Shown here piece after piece: positions 1-12,660 of a DNA stretch of 64,000 nucleotides. The stretch covers positions 44,910,501 to 44,974,500 of the forward strand of contig NC_056752.1 in NCBI RefSeq assembly GCF_018687715.1, in the 5' to 3' direction. The notes below the pieces were generated by a model. The model did not search any database and was not told the origin of the DNA. It saw nothing but the letters and a program-made list of their open reading frames with translations. The translations under genes and the position numbers were made by a program. The DNA comes from Carya illinoinensis. Taxonomy: Eukaryota; Streptophyta; Magnoliopsida; Fagales; Juglandaceae. How positions within the stretch are numbered: the first letter of the stretch is position 1; every line of letters begins with the position of its first letter.

Positions 1-2087
1 GTGCTCCACACGTGCGAGTCAAAATGTGTGCATGGTCTACACACGCCATCACATAGAGGGCTCCGTTGCCACCATGCGCGGCATTTTTGGAGCTAGAAAT
101 TTCGGTAACTTTAGGATTGACAGTCCGACACACTCCGAGCGTGGGACATGTCCTTTATGCGCCACTACAGCCTCCTTACTCAGTATTTTTTCAGTTTTTA
201 GTGTATTTCAAGTTTCTGTTTTCTTGTATTTATTTATTTTCAATATTTCCTAAGTATTTGATCTATTTTGTTATTTGTGTTAGGTATTAAAAAAAAAAAA
301 AGGCTATTGAACTTGTTATCCATAGCAAGAGAACCCTCTCATTCTTTGGAGGATGATGGATGGTTTTCATGCTCCTCCGAATGGAGGGTGTATTTCCCTC
401 TCCTCATTTAGAAAATGGGGGATGATTATCTCTATTTTTTCAAAGTGTTATATTCTCAGGCAAACAGGGATTGAAATATTTATTTTTACATAGATTTATA
501 TCTCAAAAAGTTTTGTTATTAGAGAGCTTATAGAAGTTAAGACAATGCCAATCACAAAGAAATTTATGTGTAGGGAAGCCCCATACAGATGAGTAGGGTT
601 TGTAATTTGGGTTTTTTTTTATATTTATTAGTCACAACTGTAATTTCGGTTTCATTGAATGAAATGAAATTTATTTCCTACATAAAATAAAAGAGTACCC
701 CCTAAAACCAACATTTTTACAACATCAAAACAACAATATTGGTACTAGATATTATCTTTAAGGACAGTTATAAAGGGTTTTTTTTCCCCGGGCTGAAGGC
801 CTAGAGCATGAATACAATACTATGGGAGGCCCAGGCCAACTGAACAACCTGTCAACCTAATCAAACGGTCCTTGGCCCTAGAATAGAAGGTGGTCCATGA
901 CCTTAAATGCATGAAAAACCCACCATAACACAAAAGAATGAGGAACACGCCACCTCGACGAAGCTTAATTTCATGTAGCCTTGAGCAAACAGGTGGACAC
1001 AGATTACAGGGAGCTCTTGATCCTTTGTCAGATGGGGAAGGAAGAGCTTGATGGCATGCATCCACTGGTTGAACATGATAGAAGGCCATGTTTCATTTTT
1101 GACATCTAACTAAGGACACGACTGAGGCTGCATGTACCTCTAACATATGCTATGAGCAGTTGACCCCCAAAAATCAAGTATATAAGACGATCGTCAGGTA
1201 CTATGAACTCTCTACATATTTGCACTAAACTCTAAGACAATACTGATTTTAACATCAGAGACTCCCAGCCACCATCACGGCCCCCATCTCGCGGTTTTTT
1301 TTTTGTATCAGCGGACCCAAAATCAAAAACTTGAGTTGCTGAGAGCTCGCCCCAAAAGCATGCAAAAAATAACGTTAATTGATAACAACATGAAAAAAAA
1401 AAAAAAAAAAAACAAGGTTTAATAGTTATCAACATATATATCCCCGATGCCACGACATATCAATTCATTTTATACATTTTGCATCTTATATTGTTTGTTT
1501 AATGTTATAAAACATCATAATTGCCTTTGATTGACGACCCTCTAAACACTAAGCAGCATTATGAAGCAAAATTACCAAGTATAGGATCTGAAGACACTTG
1601 TTACACAAATTGAACTCCCTTTACATGCATAGAATGTTCCTAAATTGTGTCGCATTGATATAGCATATGTTAAAACATCAAGCAACATTATTATTAGCGG
1701 GATCGAATTACACTTTCTGTGGTATGCAACTGCAGGATCTACTCAAGCATCCTAGCTTACAACCAAAGATTCAAAAGAGGTGCGTGGGTGGAGAAGGATA
1801 ATAGATAGAAAGGCTCTAAAATCCCAACAAGAAGGACATGCAGAATAACTTCCTTTCTGATGATACTACAGAAGTACTTTGGAAGGAAAGATCGAAGAGA
1901 TTGAGTATCGAAGAGATTAAGTTATCATGGAAAATAAAGGTGAAGGTTAAAACAACTGCATGCTTAGGCATGACATGGTTTGCCTCTAATGGCTAATCAC
2001 TTACATATGTATAAATCGTGATACGAGACTGTCAAATTCCTTAAAAAACAAATTAGATATTAGGACACATTAGGCAACACAACTATT
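1..2087. other. Intergenic AT-rich DNA, no gene recognised
   Basis: I see no supportable gene here. Short open frames on both strands (for example around 26-253 and 820-1089) lack recognisable domains, codon structure or splice context. Homopolymer A/T tracts occur near 287-300, 1303-1312 and 1394-1411. The left edge could be the end of a repeat, but I cannot name it. Confidence 0.5.
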
Positions 2088-2640
2088 CTTAAGAATTTTA
2101 AGATACTTCCTTGATCCAAACATCCCTCAAACATAAATATTTTTTAAATTCAAATTTTTGACTTTTTCATCTAATTTAATTTAATCTAATCATTACAACT
2201 TTCTCAAACTCATAAACAAAATATAAAAAATAATACAACATTTTCAAATCTCAAAATAAAAATAATATTAAAAAATCATATTCAAACAATTTTTAACTAT
2301 ATAATATTTTTATTCAACTTTTTCTCTCTTATTTTCTAAAATTCAATAAAACATTTTAACTCAAACCATTTCACTACTATTCACAGAAACACTTAGGTTG
2401 GATTTGAATGTTGGGTTGAGTTGAGTTGAATAAAATATTGTTAAAATATTAATTTTAAATATTATTAGTGTGTTAGAATTTAAAAAAGTTAAATCTTTTA
2501 TTATATTTTATATAGAAATTTAAAAAAGTGGATGTAGATTTAAAAAATGTGTAATGATGAGACAAAATGAGTTGAAGAAAGTTTGGTAATCAAACGGGGT
2601 TAAGATATTCTAAATATCCCAATGGGGCCTTAGTTAGCTT
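2088..2640. repeat. Two abutting copies of an AT-rich MITE-like family
   Basis: The first half (about 2088-2395) reads toward 'ctcaaaccatttcactact' and the second half (about 2396-2640) begins 'ggttggatttgaatgttggg'. They resemble opposite orientations of the element that recurs at 2.7, 8.0, 10.1, 12.5, 18.0, 22.8 and 42.9 kb. The interior is a weakly conserved run of AT-rich words such as 'ttcaactttt' and 'aaaataataa'. The exact ends and target-site duplication were not resolved. Confidence 0.4.
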
Positions 2641-2689
2641 TAACGTGCATGCTGCATGCCTGTTCAAAGTCTAGCTCAATGGGTTGGTT

Positions 2690-2900
2690 TGATTAAACAA
2701 AACTAAACTATCTCATCTCATCTTATATAATTATTACAAGTTTTTCAAATTTTCACATAAAATATAATAAATAATTTAACTTGTTTAAATTACAAAACAA
2801 AATTAATTTTAAAAAAATTATATTATGACAATATTTTATTCAACTTTTAACAAAAACATATTATCTGAACTATATAACCAAACGAGGTTTGAATCCCTGG
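2690..2900. repeat. AT-rich MITE-like copy ('ctatctcatctcatct' family)
   Basis: Contains 'ctatctcatctcatctta' followed by the shared interior words 'ttacaagtttttcaaattt' and 'tattttattcaactttt', and ends near 'ataaccaaacgaggttt'. This is the same word order as the other copies in the window. Boundaries are approximate. Confidence 0.45.
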
Positions 2901-5196
2901 AAATGCAAGTTTATCTAAACAAACCAACTCTATGAAGTAGTTGACTAGGATTGAAGTCAAAATTAGAATTAGGCCAGCCTCATCAAGTTATCATATTTCA
3001 ATCATATATAAGAAAGTGGAAAACTCTTCTTAAGAAAGCTATTATGTATAGGCTTTTTTATTTTTTAATTTCATTTTATGGTACGCCCAAGCAAGCCAAT
3101 TTTGATATTCGGCTTGTGTGATCTAATTGGCCCCTATATATAGTTCGCTACCTTAGTGTTCTATAATTCCATCACCGCATACAATAGTCAAGATAATAGA
3201 TCCGTTATAATAAGAAAATTAGCAACATGGTCAATTTCAAACAAGAAAGAAATTAAGCATCTTAATACCCACTTCAACATGAATAAATTCTCGTTCTAAC
3301 TAAAAGTCAATTAGGTACGACATGCAATGAATTTATGGCAAGAAAAGAAGAAACCTAAACAAAAGATGAAGTAGCATGTTCACAATCAAGAAGGATCACC
3401 AGCAGCACGCGATTCTTGTTGAATCAAACGACTTAATAAAACCATATATCCTGGCCTGACGTTTAATGAAATCCATATTTCAAAGATTAATATGGCGCGC
3501 GCTGCCTGCTAGATCGATAAAGATTAAGATATATATTAGAGATGGCAAGGAAAAGTTACAAGTCCAGTATGCAAAGAAAAAAACTCCTAGTATAATAAAG
3601 ACATTGCTTTCATAATTCCTTCTCTTTTTAGATATGTTAATTTCCCATAGATGCAGGGTCCCTTGATTCGACTGAAACAAGATCTTGACGTAATCCGATA
3701 TATATAAGACCTGTATGAATGGTGAGAGAGTAGTGCTGGCTACTATAGCATCTAAAATTATTCATATCACCATGAACTCAAAGTACATGCACAATTATTT
3801 AAAACATTTAGAAGAGTAGGTTTTCTTATTGATGGATTGATCCAAATTCATGAAGTTATCAGAGTTAATCGTGGCAAACAAAATTAACATTCAGCATGAT
3901 AATCAGCTAACCATAGAGCAATATATAGTTCATGTTCAATTTGTTGTAGGCTATATGTAGTAAATAATGCCCCCAAGTCACCAAGATAAATATATTTTTA
4001 TTTTAAAAAATAACAAATAAATAAGCAGAAAAAGGGCACCTGTTGAATCACAAATACCAATTTCAGACTTACCCCTTGAATATTAGGCCGGCCTTATCCA
4101 ACTAACAATACTTTTAATTACCACCTATGGAGGCAATAATCTGCTTGTCGGTTTAATTGTTGGTGGAATTCGCCTTCCGAGCGAGATCTAGAAGACCCCA
4201 AAATCAAATTGAAATGCCTCCAACGGAAAATCACTGTATATTGGGGTCCATAAAGTTACTTGGAAAAAAAAAAAAAAAAAAATCTCCTCTTCATTTAAAA
4301 CTGACATGACACAATGCAGAAATGGGTATTGATTTGCATGATAATTGGAGACAGACTATTTTATGAAAGACCCATTCTTTAGTACTGTTAATGAGACGAG
4401 AAAACTAGGAGCTCTAACACTCTACCATAAGCAGTCTAGCTCTTTGCAGTTAAAGTAGTAAAACAAAAGGAAGTTTTAGCTTCTGAAACTCCATCCCATT
4501 AACATAAGACACTACCTGTTATACGACTGTTTGAGCTGTTAAGAGCTTTGTTCTATTTTTTCATCCAAAACCCATAGAAAAACAAAATGCGAGTTATGGG
4601 AGAGGCAAAAGGAGAAAGCAAACTGCCCCACATATATATGAAACCATAAAAATAAATAAAAATAAATAAAAAAAAACCCTAGTGCTTGACAAATCTGACA
4701 CATGATCTTTGCAAAGTTATATCCACCTTTTTCAATAGCTGAATGAATGAATTTCCAATACCCGTTAAAACACTAGAAATGCAAAACTAAAAGAATTGAA
4801 AAGAAACACTCGAAAAAAAAAACGTAAACAATATCTGCAAATCTATTACTTGTCATAGACGACCTTTCAAAGTACACATCTATGACAGATTGGATATTAA
4901 GTCACAAGGACTTTAGGCTACACCTATTACATGCTTGACTTCTACTGCTACCACGATTACTACTTCTGCTGCTGCTGTTTGCATTATGGAACCAAAGAAG
5001 ATCCTACAGTATAATACCCACCATTAAGCATAGTTTCTGCAACGACATAAAGAAACTCGAACTACATAGAGACGATGTAATGAAAGATTAGAAATACTTA
5101 TTGAAGGCTAGAGCAAAGTAAGAGCTACTGCTCGAACTCTACTACGAGATCATGCGATTTCCCACCCAATATGATCTCATGCAGAATGATTTGATC
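2901..5196. other. Intergenic DNA downstream of the LSH gene
   Basis: No coding region could be supported. The last few hundred bases (about 4850-5196) are downstream of the LSH stop codon and probably include its 3' UTR. The rest is AT-rich with short homopolymers (A run near 4266-4280). A low-scoring minus-strand frame at 3480-3680 has no family resemblance. Confidence 0.45.
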
Positions 5197-5778
5197 TTAC
5201 TGACTCGTATTCGGAGGCGGTGGCAATGCAGCTGGCGGCTGCGGCGGGCGCTTGCGCTTCTTCTTCTCGTAGCTAACCCCCCTTGCCTTGGATTGCGAAT
5301 CACGAACCTCACGTAGATAGAGCCTCACCGCTCGAGCTCCGAACGGGTTCGCCTCGGGCTTGCCCCCGTGCTCTTCAAAGGCCGCCCGGAGGCGGCCGAT
5401 GAGGGCGTCAAGGGACCCCCAGGCTTGGCGTAGCGGGCAAGGGCACGGAGCAGGTGGGTTTGGGTGCCCAAAGAAGGGACAGAGTTGAGTGTGGACCTTG
5501 GTCTTGCCGAACTGGTCCAAGTACCTGAGGAATTCAAGCACATGAGCACCGCTGCAGCGAGAGAGAGATAGCGGAGGGCGGTGGTTCCGGAGGTACTGGC
5601 CGAAGGTATTCCAGTCCCGGCGCTTCTGGTTCTCATAGCGGCTTAGGGTGGAGGATGACGAAGATGGTGGTACGGGGTTAGCTAAGGTAGTTGGGTTTGT
5701 GATGATGGTATTTGTGCTGAAGTCGATGTTCGGGCCGTCATCTGTGTTTGAGTTGTCAAATTCGTGAAGTGAATCCAT
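5197..5778 (-). CDS. LSH: ALOG-domain protein, LIGHT-DEPENDENT SHORT HYPOCOTYLS (LSH) family
   Basis: A 193-residue single-exon gene. It starts at an ATG and has a Ser/Thr/Asn/Pro-rich N-terminus (1-46). The ALOG domain (about 47-172) opens with [20 protein letters not shown] and includes [18 protein letters not shown] and [18 protein letters not shown]. The zinc-ribbon insert of the family is visible as His96, Cys100, His105, Cys112 and Cys114. A basic nuclear signal KKKRKR (172-177) and a proline-rich tail follow. ALOG proteins are plant nuclear DNA-binding regulators of organ boundaries and light-dependent growth. Length and lack of introns fit the family. The N-terminus looks closest to the LSH1/2/3 group from memory, but the paralogue number is not certain, so only the family symbol is given. 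Confidence 0.95.
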   Translation of the reverse strand: MDSLHEFDNSNTDDGPNIDFSTNTIITNPTTLANPVPPSSSSSTLSRYENQKRRDWNTFGQYLRNHRPPLSLSRCSGAHVLEFLRYLDQFGKTKVHTQLCPFFGHPNPPAPCPCPLRQAWGSLDALIGRLRAAFEEHGGKPEANPFGARAVRLYLREVRDSQSKARGVSYEKKKRKRPPQPPAALPPPPNTSQ

Positions 5779-6187
5779 GTTGAAGTTTTTCTGTTTTCTT
5801 GGATCTTGAAGTGGAGTGTGATTCAGTTTTCTTTTTTCTAATTAAAGTTCTGGTTGAAGGGTTTTTTTGGATTGTGAGAGTAAGTTTCTAGGCCCAAACA
5901 GGCACTTGGGAAAGAACTAAAAATAGAAAGAGTAAGATAAAGCATAAGGAGATGATGGAGGTTTTTTTTTTTCTTTTTTACAAGGAGAGGATGGAGTTGA
6001 TGAGATGATGTGCGTTAATGGGTGCTCAAGATCTAAGATCTGGGATAATATTGAAACTAAACAGGTTTTGGGAATCACCGTTGTCGAAGAAACGGAACAT
6101 CGAAAACAACTTTGATCACTAGTAAATTTCAGCTGGACTAGATTTCAATCCTGTCGTGGAAGAGGGAAAGAGAAACGGGAGCCCAGC

Positions 6188-6250
6188 AGAGAGAGAGAGA
6201 GAGAGAGATTTCGGTGTAGGGGAAGATAATGATGACGGGATTGATATATA
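6188..6250 (-). promoter_or_regulatory. Putative LSH core promoter and (CT)n leader
   Basis: Read on the minus strand, a TATATA core (6244-6250, within 'cctatatatcaatc') lies about 40 bp upstream of a (CT)10-11 run (6188-6208 as GA on the plus strand). The LSH ATG is at 5778. TATA plus a pyrimidine-repeat 5' leader is a common plant promoter arrangement. The start site and the roughly 430-nt leader are inferred, not shown. Confidence 0.4.
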
Positions 6251-6299
6251 GGGAGGAGAAAAGTAGGGCTACACCTGGTTTTTAATGTTTTAATTTCCT

Positions 6300-8030
6300 T
6301 TTATGTATTTTTTAATCTTTGTTTGCTTGAGGTTCTTTGAATCTTTTATTTGATCAATCCTAGAAAACCTTGAAAGGCTTATGATCGATGTTGGGTGCCT
6401 TTTCTTTAACTTGGTTTCTGAAAAATGTTTTGGAGAAACTAGCAGACGATTTTCTCCTTTCAATTTGATATTATTTTATTTCCGAGAAAAGGGGAAGCAA
6501 GTTCCTCCTAGGCCTACCAAGTGAAAGAAGGTGGACAGGGGATTAGTGTTAATTCATAATTGGGTAAGTGGAAGGAAGTTCTTTAGGGTTTTTTTCTGGG
6601 AATTGAAAGAGTCTGACAGTGAGATGGAGAGAGAGAGAGACTTGATAGATGGGGACAAGACAAAGTTATTGGTTTGCAATATAGGAGGGAATAACATGAT
6701 TTTGTTTCTTCACTCTTTTGTTGATTGACAACACCTTTTTTTCCCAAAGACCACTTTACCCTCCACTGAGTTTCCTTCTGGACCAACTCTCATCTAATAT
6801 TTCGTACCTTAAACCATGGTTGTCTCATGCTCAAAACAGTAGATTCACTGCACAATGCACATTACCACCACAGATAAACGGTGGCTCTGATGTTAAGAGG
6901 AGAGAAGAAGCCAGTGTCAATTATTAGCATCTCCAGCTACTGAAAAATTACTAGTTTTTCGTATTAAAATATTGTTATAACTCGCGGGTACGTAACAGTT
7001 CTCAAAGAAAAATAAATTGCAATATGAGGAGGTAGGGACACTCCATAAAGAATTACTACTGTTTAGTATTAATTTGCTATAACTAGGTTTGCTCATGATG
7101 GTTAGATTGTTGATTTCAATGATTTGCGAAGATAGTGATCATGTGTATATCATAAGATAAAAAGAGTAATGCGGAATACAATATCAAGATGAGTAAGATA
7201 TACGTACTCCATTAAAAAAAATTATGATATTATGTCATAATTAAAAAAATAACTGTAAGAAATAATATTTATAGTCATAACGTATGCAAATCCTACATAT
7301 TTATTTAAAAAAAATTATATTCATATGAAAATTTATTTTTTAAAATAATAAATTCAAATTTTTTAAAGAGGGTACATGAATCTTATACATTATAAGATTG
7401 TAGTTAGTATTAATTACAAATATTATTTATCTAAAATATATTAATTACTCGAGTGGCATCATATGCAAGTACGTGCATGACTTATATATAAATATATATT
7501 TTTTGGCTACGCACAAATCATTAATTTGTTTTTTTGAAACATTTTTATTAGAATATAGACGTGTGAGGATTAATGCCGTATCATATATTTGAAATTGAAA
7601 AATATTTATATATGAGTTGTATTTAGATATTAAAATGAAATGAAACGAAACAATCTCTATAAATAAACAGGACTTAATTCTTGCCTCAGGCAGTAAAAGA
7701 ACATTATCATTTTGATGCACATTTGTAAGCCCTATTACTAATAAAACGCATAATACGGAGAACAAGATGACCCATCCTTTTTTTCCTATTCTCTATTTTT
7801 TATTTTATTTTAAGGGAAAATGTGGACATGACAAAATAAAGGAGACATTACATATGACTTTACGAGTACAAAGTGATACATAGTTTTGCCAAATTTTGAG
7901 CAAGGATACCGTCCAAAGGGATCCACAATCATCAACCTAGAACACAGGTGACATGGTGGTAATTCTCAAGAAACTTCTCAGTGTACACATTCTCATTGAG
8001 ATTCTCACAATCGACACTGGCTGGTCTGGT
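6300..8030. other. Intergenic AT-rich DNA
   Basis: No gene recognised. Short open frames at 6531-6786 on both strands and 7445-7765 have no domain signature. A region near 7240-7440 contains 'aatatttatagtcataacg' and resembles the small palindromic element described at 10963. Confidence 0.4.
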
Positions 8031-8345
8031 ATCATAACTGTTTTAAAATATTTTATTTCTAAATATCATTTAAATATAAAATATTTTTTAATTTTTAATT
8101 TTTAATTTTTTATCCAATTATTATAAATTTTCCCAACTCTTAAATAAAACACAAAAAATAATACTTCTAAATTTCAAAATAAATACAATATTAAAATAAA
8201 ATATTAAAAAAATTAAAATTTATAATATTTTTATTCAATTATTTTTCTTATTTCTCAAAACTTAATAAAACATTTTAAGTCAAACCATTTTATTATTATT
8301 TACAGATAAACTGAAATATTCTAAATATCTAAACATACTCACCTA
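8030..8345. repeat. AT-rich MITE-like copy
   Basis: Starts near 'ataactgttttaaaatattt' and contains the shared words 'ccaattattataaattttcc', 'aacttaataaaacattttaa' and 'tcaaaccattttattatta' seen in the 2.1-kb copy. Boundaries are approximate. Confidence 0.4.
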
Positions 8346-10100
8346 ATATTCTTGTCAATTGATAATAAAGATTTTTGCTACAAATCAGTTACTGTTCACT
8401 ACCCCCACACCCCACACCTAATATGGATTTTATTTTATTTTATTTTTCCTTAATACTGAAATGTCGTTTTGACGAGAAGAAAAGAGGCATTTCGAATTTG
8501 CAAGCCCCTGCGTCGCCCTTCCCTCTGCCCAGCACCTGCATCCCCTTCCACCATTAGATCCCTTTGATTTCCCATTTTGAGGCACATTTTTGCTTATTCC
8601 ATTCTACTGTACATTTTTTCTTTTGCCGTTTTGCAATGTCTCTTGAAGGGCTATCAAGCAGGCCTTACCTCCACCTGCGCTACAGAGCAACACAATATCA
8701 AACATCTTAGACTGTAGAGTTGATTTGATATACACAGTGGCTTGCTTACTACACCTCTCATCTTTTGTATCTCTATCATTCCCTCCATGAGGATGCTTCT
8801 TTCCCCTTGAGCCAGTAGGTGTGTCCTCCCCTCATCCTCGATCTCTTCCTTAACCTCCATCTCGTCCCTTCTTGCCTTGGATTTCTGAAATTAACAACCC
8901 ATCTGCTACCAAGTTAACAAACATATTACTTATAGGCGGAAGAAACTTACTAGCCTCTTCAACCACATTTCTGAATTGTCAAACAGATTAGTTCTTACTA
9001 TTTGAAATCAGACTCAGAATTATTTTAATGAAGGAAACTCAGAACGGTGATGTGGCGTCCAAACTGGATTTGCCACATAACATGTGCGTTATAAGAATTT
9101 TAAATCAATTACTGGTAGGAATTTTCTGGTGTAGGAATTTTAAATTGACTACTGGTAAGAATTTTTCGACAAGAAAATATCATCTCATTTCTCTATGTGT
9201 ACGTAATAACTTGAGTGTCCAACTCTTAAAAGTTTCATCAAGAACACATTCTCTTTTGATCGTTGGAAGAGAAAGCGTTATTCTCAAGTGTTTGCGAGTG
9301 TGTTAGATTAGAAGGCCAATTAAATTTTCAAGATCAAACATTTGTAAAAGCAAATTGATAAAATTGAAATCCAAGTAATATGTTTTGACAACGCCACAAG
9401 ATACAAGGAATTATTTTTCCAAAACAAAAAATCATATACAAATGAAGTAATTAGAGGCCGGGAATTAGTAGATCAATGAATACAGATAGATAATATTGGT
9501 ATAATAGAAAGTCTCAAACATCAATCAAATCTGATATACACACTATATATGTCAAGTAGGATCCACGATATATATGGAGTATAAAAATCGATGTAAAATA
9601 ATCAAAGAAAAATTATATAGCCACCAATGAATCCTACCGACAAAAGTCGTCAAAATGTGTGCGTGTGTTTTTTTTTTTCTTTTTCAATATTGTGTTTTAT
9701 TATCTTTTTAGTATTGTGTTATTTTTTTTTAATTTAGAAAAATGCATGAAAATAATAATAATAATAATAATAATTCAACACTATTGGTACAAAAACGAAA
9801 TAGTTTTTGTCGGTTGACGGAGCAGACTCCATAATTAAAACAGGACTTGTTTTGCGTTGGAAAATAATGCTTTTGGCCAGCACTCCATTTAATTTCTTGT
9901 TCCACTACGTACCTAGTATAACAAATTACAAGAGTTGAAAGTGATTTCTGTGAGAAACTGCATCCGTATACAGTCAACTTCTTCGTATGTTACTAAATAA
10001 CAAATAAAATTATAGAGAAAAAAAAATGAAAAAAGCTTCTTTAATTCCACCGGCATTACTGCTTACCAGCATCCATGCAAAACGATCAATTTAGTAAGCA
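8346..10100. other. Intergenic DNA with an (AAT)n microsatellite
   Basis: No gene recognised. An (ATA)n run occupies about 9748-9773. Around 9096-9170 a short near-repeat of 'ggaattttaaatt...actggta' appears twice. Open frames at 8375-8860 and 9028-9306 show no family features. Confidence 0.4.
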
Positions 10101-10104
10101 GGGC

Positions 10105-10425
10105 ATATTTTGGATATTTGGAATATTTTCTGATATAATTTGAGTTAAAATATTTTATTTAATTTTAATAAATGAGAGAGAAAATTTTAAATAAAAATAT
10201 TATAAAATTAAAAAAATTATTTGAATATAAATTTTCATGTTTAAAAATTTGTAAAAGTTTTATTGATTTTAATGTTTAATTTTAAAATTTATAAAAATTG
10301 TATTAATTTTTGTGTTTAAGTAATGATTATTAGATAACGATTCAATAAAAAAAATTAAAAATTAAAAAGAAGTTTTAAAAGTTATGAGAATTCTCTTATC
10401 GTCTAAACATGCTCTTGGAGAAACT
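10105..10425. repeat. AT-rich MITE-like copy
   Basis: Begins near 'attttctgatataatttgag' and carries 'ttaaaatattttattta', 'aaatgagagagaaaatttt' and an interior like other family members. It ends near 'tcttatcgtctaaacatgct'. Ends not resolved. Confidence 0.4.
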
Positions 10426-10962
10426 ATTAGATAGTCTCATGACCTGAACGACGCGATGCTTGTTACATCCTATTAATATGATATGCATGTAATTAAATTT
10501 GCTTATATAAAATATCAATTTTAATATCCAATTAATTAGAAGATGTGAGTATTACATTATCAGAAAAAATGATAGACTGTATTTTGTTGAATCGACTATA
10601 TAGTATATGTGAGTACTAAAATATAATATGATCAGCGATTAATCCTTTAATTTGGGACGCTTCTGTACTGCATAAAGGGAGATATACCTCTCATATTCTG
10701 AACTTCTTTAAAAATATTCCTAACAAAAACAGGGTTTTCAAATAATGCATATTAAAATAGTTTCATGATTAATAGGAAAAAGGCAATACGTATAGTATCA
10801 GATTCGTGATGATTTATGTGACTTCTTTTTTTGGGTACTATATACGAAAAAGCTAACTAAATGCATGTAATTAGTACTTCATAAGCGCCCAACAAACACA
10901 AACTCAACGATTAATTTGTTCTATAACTAGTCTACTTGATTCAATATGCCTTAAGTTGGAAG

Positions 10963-11143
10963 AAAAATGATATTTATAGTTATATAGTGTGCAGACGTCA
11001 TGCAATATTTAAAAAAAAACAAATAAGTATATACGAGATTCACGTAAGAAAAATTAATTTTTTTTTAATGATAAATCTCACTATTTTTCAAAACGATTGC
11101 GTGACACTTACGTACTCTACACTTATATCTAACATTACTCAAG
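10963..11143. repeat. Small palindromic MITE (family A)
   Basis: Left end 'atgatatttatagttata' and right end 'cttatatctaacattact' are imperfect inverted copies. Inside, 'agtgtgcagacgtcatgcaa' mirrors 'gattgcgtgacacttacgta' around a core that contains 'attaatttttttttaatga'. Related structures recur at about 11435-11605, 12074-12243 and 13730-13875. The size and inverted ends fit a non-autonomous DNA transposon; the target duplication was not resolved. Confidence 0.5.
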
Positions 11144-11434
11144 CTTGAATATTGTTTATTTATATCTATTCCAACCCTATTATCCCATTTTTTATTTGAA
11201 GGTAAATAATTTATATAGTTGTAAGTTATGGAAGTCTTATGTACTTATTTTAAAAAAAAGTTGACAAATTTAAAATGTATATGAAAATATAATCCTTTAA
11301 CGATAGACTCTAATTTTTCAAAGGCAGTGATGGATCTTGCATGTCCTGGGATTGTAATTTATATCTAGCATTAAAGTCCCAATTATAAAGAAATATTAAA
11401 CAAAATATCATTGATGATAAATAGTTTTTTAAAT

Positions 11435-11605
11435 TTGAATAATTTTATATACAATCGTAAAGTACATAAACGCCGCGTAATTGTTTTGAAAAATAGTATA
11501 ATTCACTATTAAGAAATTAATTTTTTTCATATACATCTTACATTTTATTTTATTTTTTTTAAATAATTACACGACAATTACACAATTCATAATTATAAAT
11601 ATCTT
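11435..11605. repeat. Small palindromic MITE (family A)
   Basis: Same architecture as 10963-11143: 'tatacaatcgtaaagtacat' and 'cgccgcgtaattgttttga' on the left, 'attacacgacaattacacaa' and 'cataattataaatatc' on the right, around an 'aaattaattttttt' centre. Confidence 0.45.
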
Positions 11606-12073
11606 TTCTCTTTTTAACTTTACCGACGCCTAAACTAACATAGCCCGATTTCACAACTGTTTTTAATAAAGAAAAATACAAAAGAAGAAGAAAAAGACAT
11701 GGATTGCACATTCCAATTAATCAAATTGTGAGGCCAATATAAAATCAAAGCTGCATTCTGTCCTCTTTGTGACCCAAAAAGAATATGCATTGAAAGATGG
11801 AATTTCTTTGATTGCACGCTACCTATTAGCGCTAATCATTGGTAATGTTCGATTTGGTACGAACATGGTCATGATAATTAGTCCTTTAACCAAAGGGATT
11901 AAGATCGATTTTACAGCAAGATATCAAGAGAACAAGATACGGGTAGAGGACAAAGAGGCAAACCCTACCCGCATATCTTTTGTCTCTTTAAACCTTTTCT
12001 TTTACTCTTTGATGGGAAAAGCATAGTATGGGCACATCATGGATGTCGCGAATATATTCAGTTTGAAATAATA

Positions 12074-12243
12074 AAATGATATTTACAATTTTAAAATATA
12101 TAAATTAAGTATATTTTTTTTAAAAAAATAATTAAATATAAAATTTAAATGAAAAAATTATTTTATTAATAGTGAACCTTATTTTTTTTAAAAAAAATAT
12201 ACACAACTTGTATACTCTAAAATCGTATATAATATTACTAAGA
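12074..12243. repeat. Small palindromic MITE (family A)
   Basis: 'aatgatatttacaattttaa' on the left mirrors 'aaaatcgtatataatattac' on the right, with an AT-only interior. More degraded than the 10963 copy. Confidence 0.4.
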
Positions 12244-12464
12244 GTTTGATTAAGCAGGTAATACGAGTGTTGGTTGTTGTTTTATTCACTGAATGGAACC
12301 TGTCTCTGATCAATAAAAATACTCAACTAGCTAGTAGAATTCGATAATCTCTTGATCATAAAATTAGTTGCCAGTTATCATTGACCAAATTATCCATAAA
12401 ATGCTAATCTAAAATCTCAACTTTATGCTATTTTTTACTGTGACGACAATATATATTTAAGCCG

Positions 12465-12660
12465 TTTAGATTAAGAAATACTCTTAACCTATCTTATCTT
12501 ATCTCTTTATTACAATTTTCTTACTCTTATATAAAATATAATAAAAATTTTAACTTTTTTAAATTTTAAAATAATAATAATATTAAAAAATAATATTATT
12601 ATAATATTTAATTTAACTTTTAATTTTTATTTAAAATAATATCATCTCATTCGAGAACCT
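12465..12660. repeat. AT-rich MITE-like copy ('tctcat' family)
   Basis: 'cgtttagattaagaaatact' opens it. 'ttatcttatctctttattac' and the recurring interior 'aatttaacttttaattttt' lead to 'aaataatatcatctcattcg'. Same word order as the 2.7- and 42.9-kb copies. Confidence 0.4.

Noticed and set aside
820..1089. 89-codon minus-strand open frame
   Set aside because: No recognisable domain, no convincing start context or splice partners.
5325..5636. 103-codon frame overlapping the LSH gene
   Set aside because: Frame-shifted shadow of the GC-rich ALOG coding sequence on the same strand.
6583..6927. Overlapping small frames on both strands upstream of LSH
   Set aside because: No conserved motif; AT-rich intergenic noise.
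9028..9306. 92-codon plus-strand open frame
   Set aside because: Contains a short internal DNA repeat and no family features; consistent with chance.
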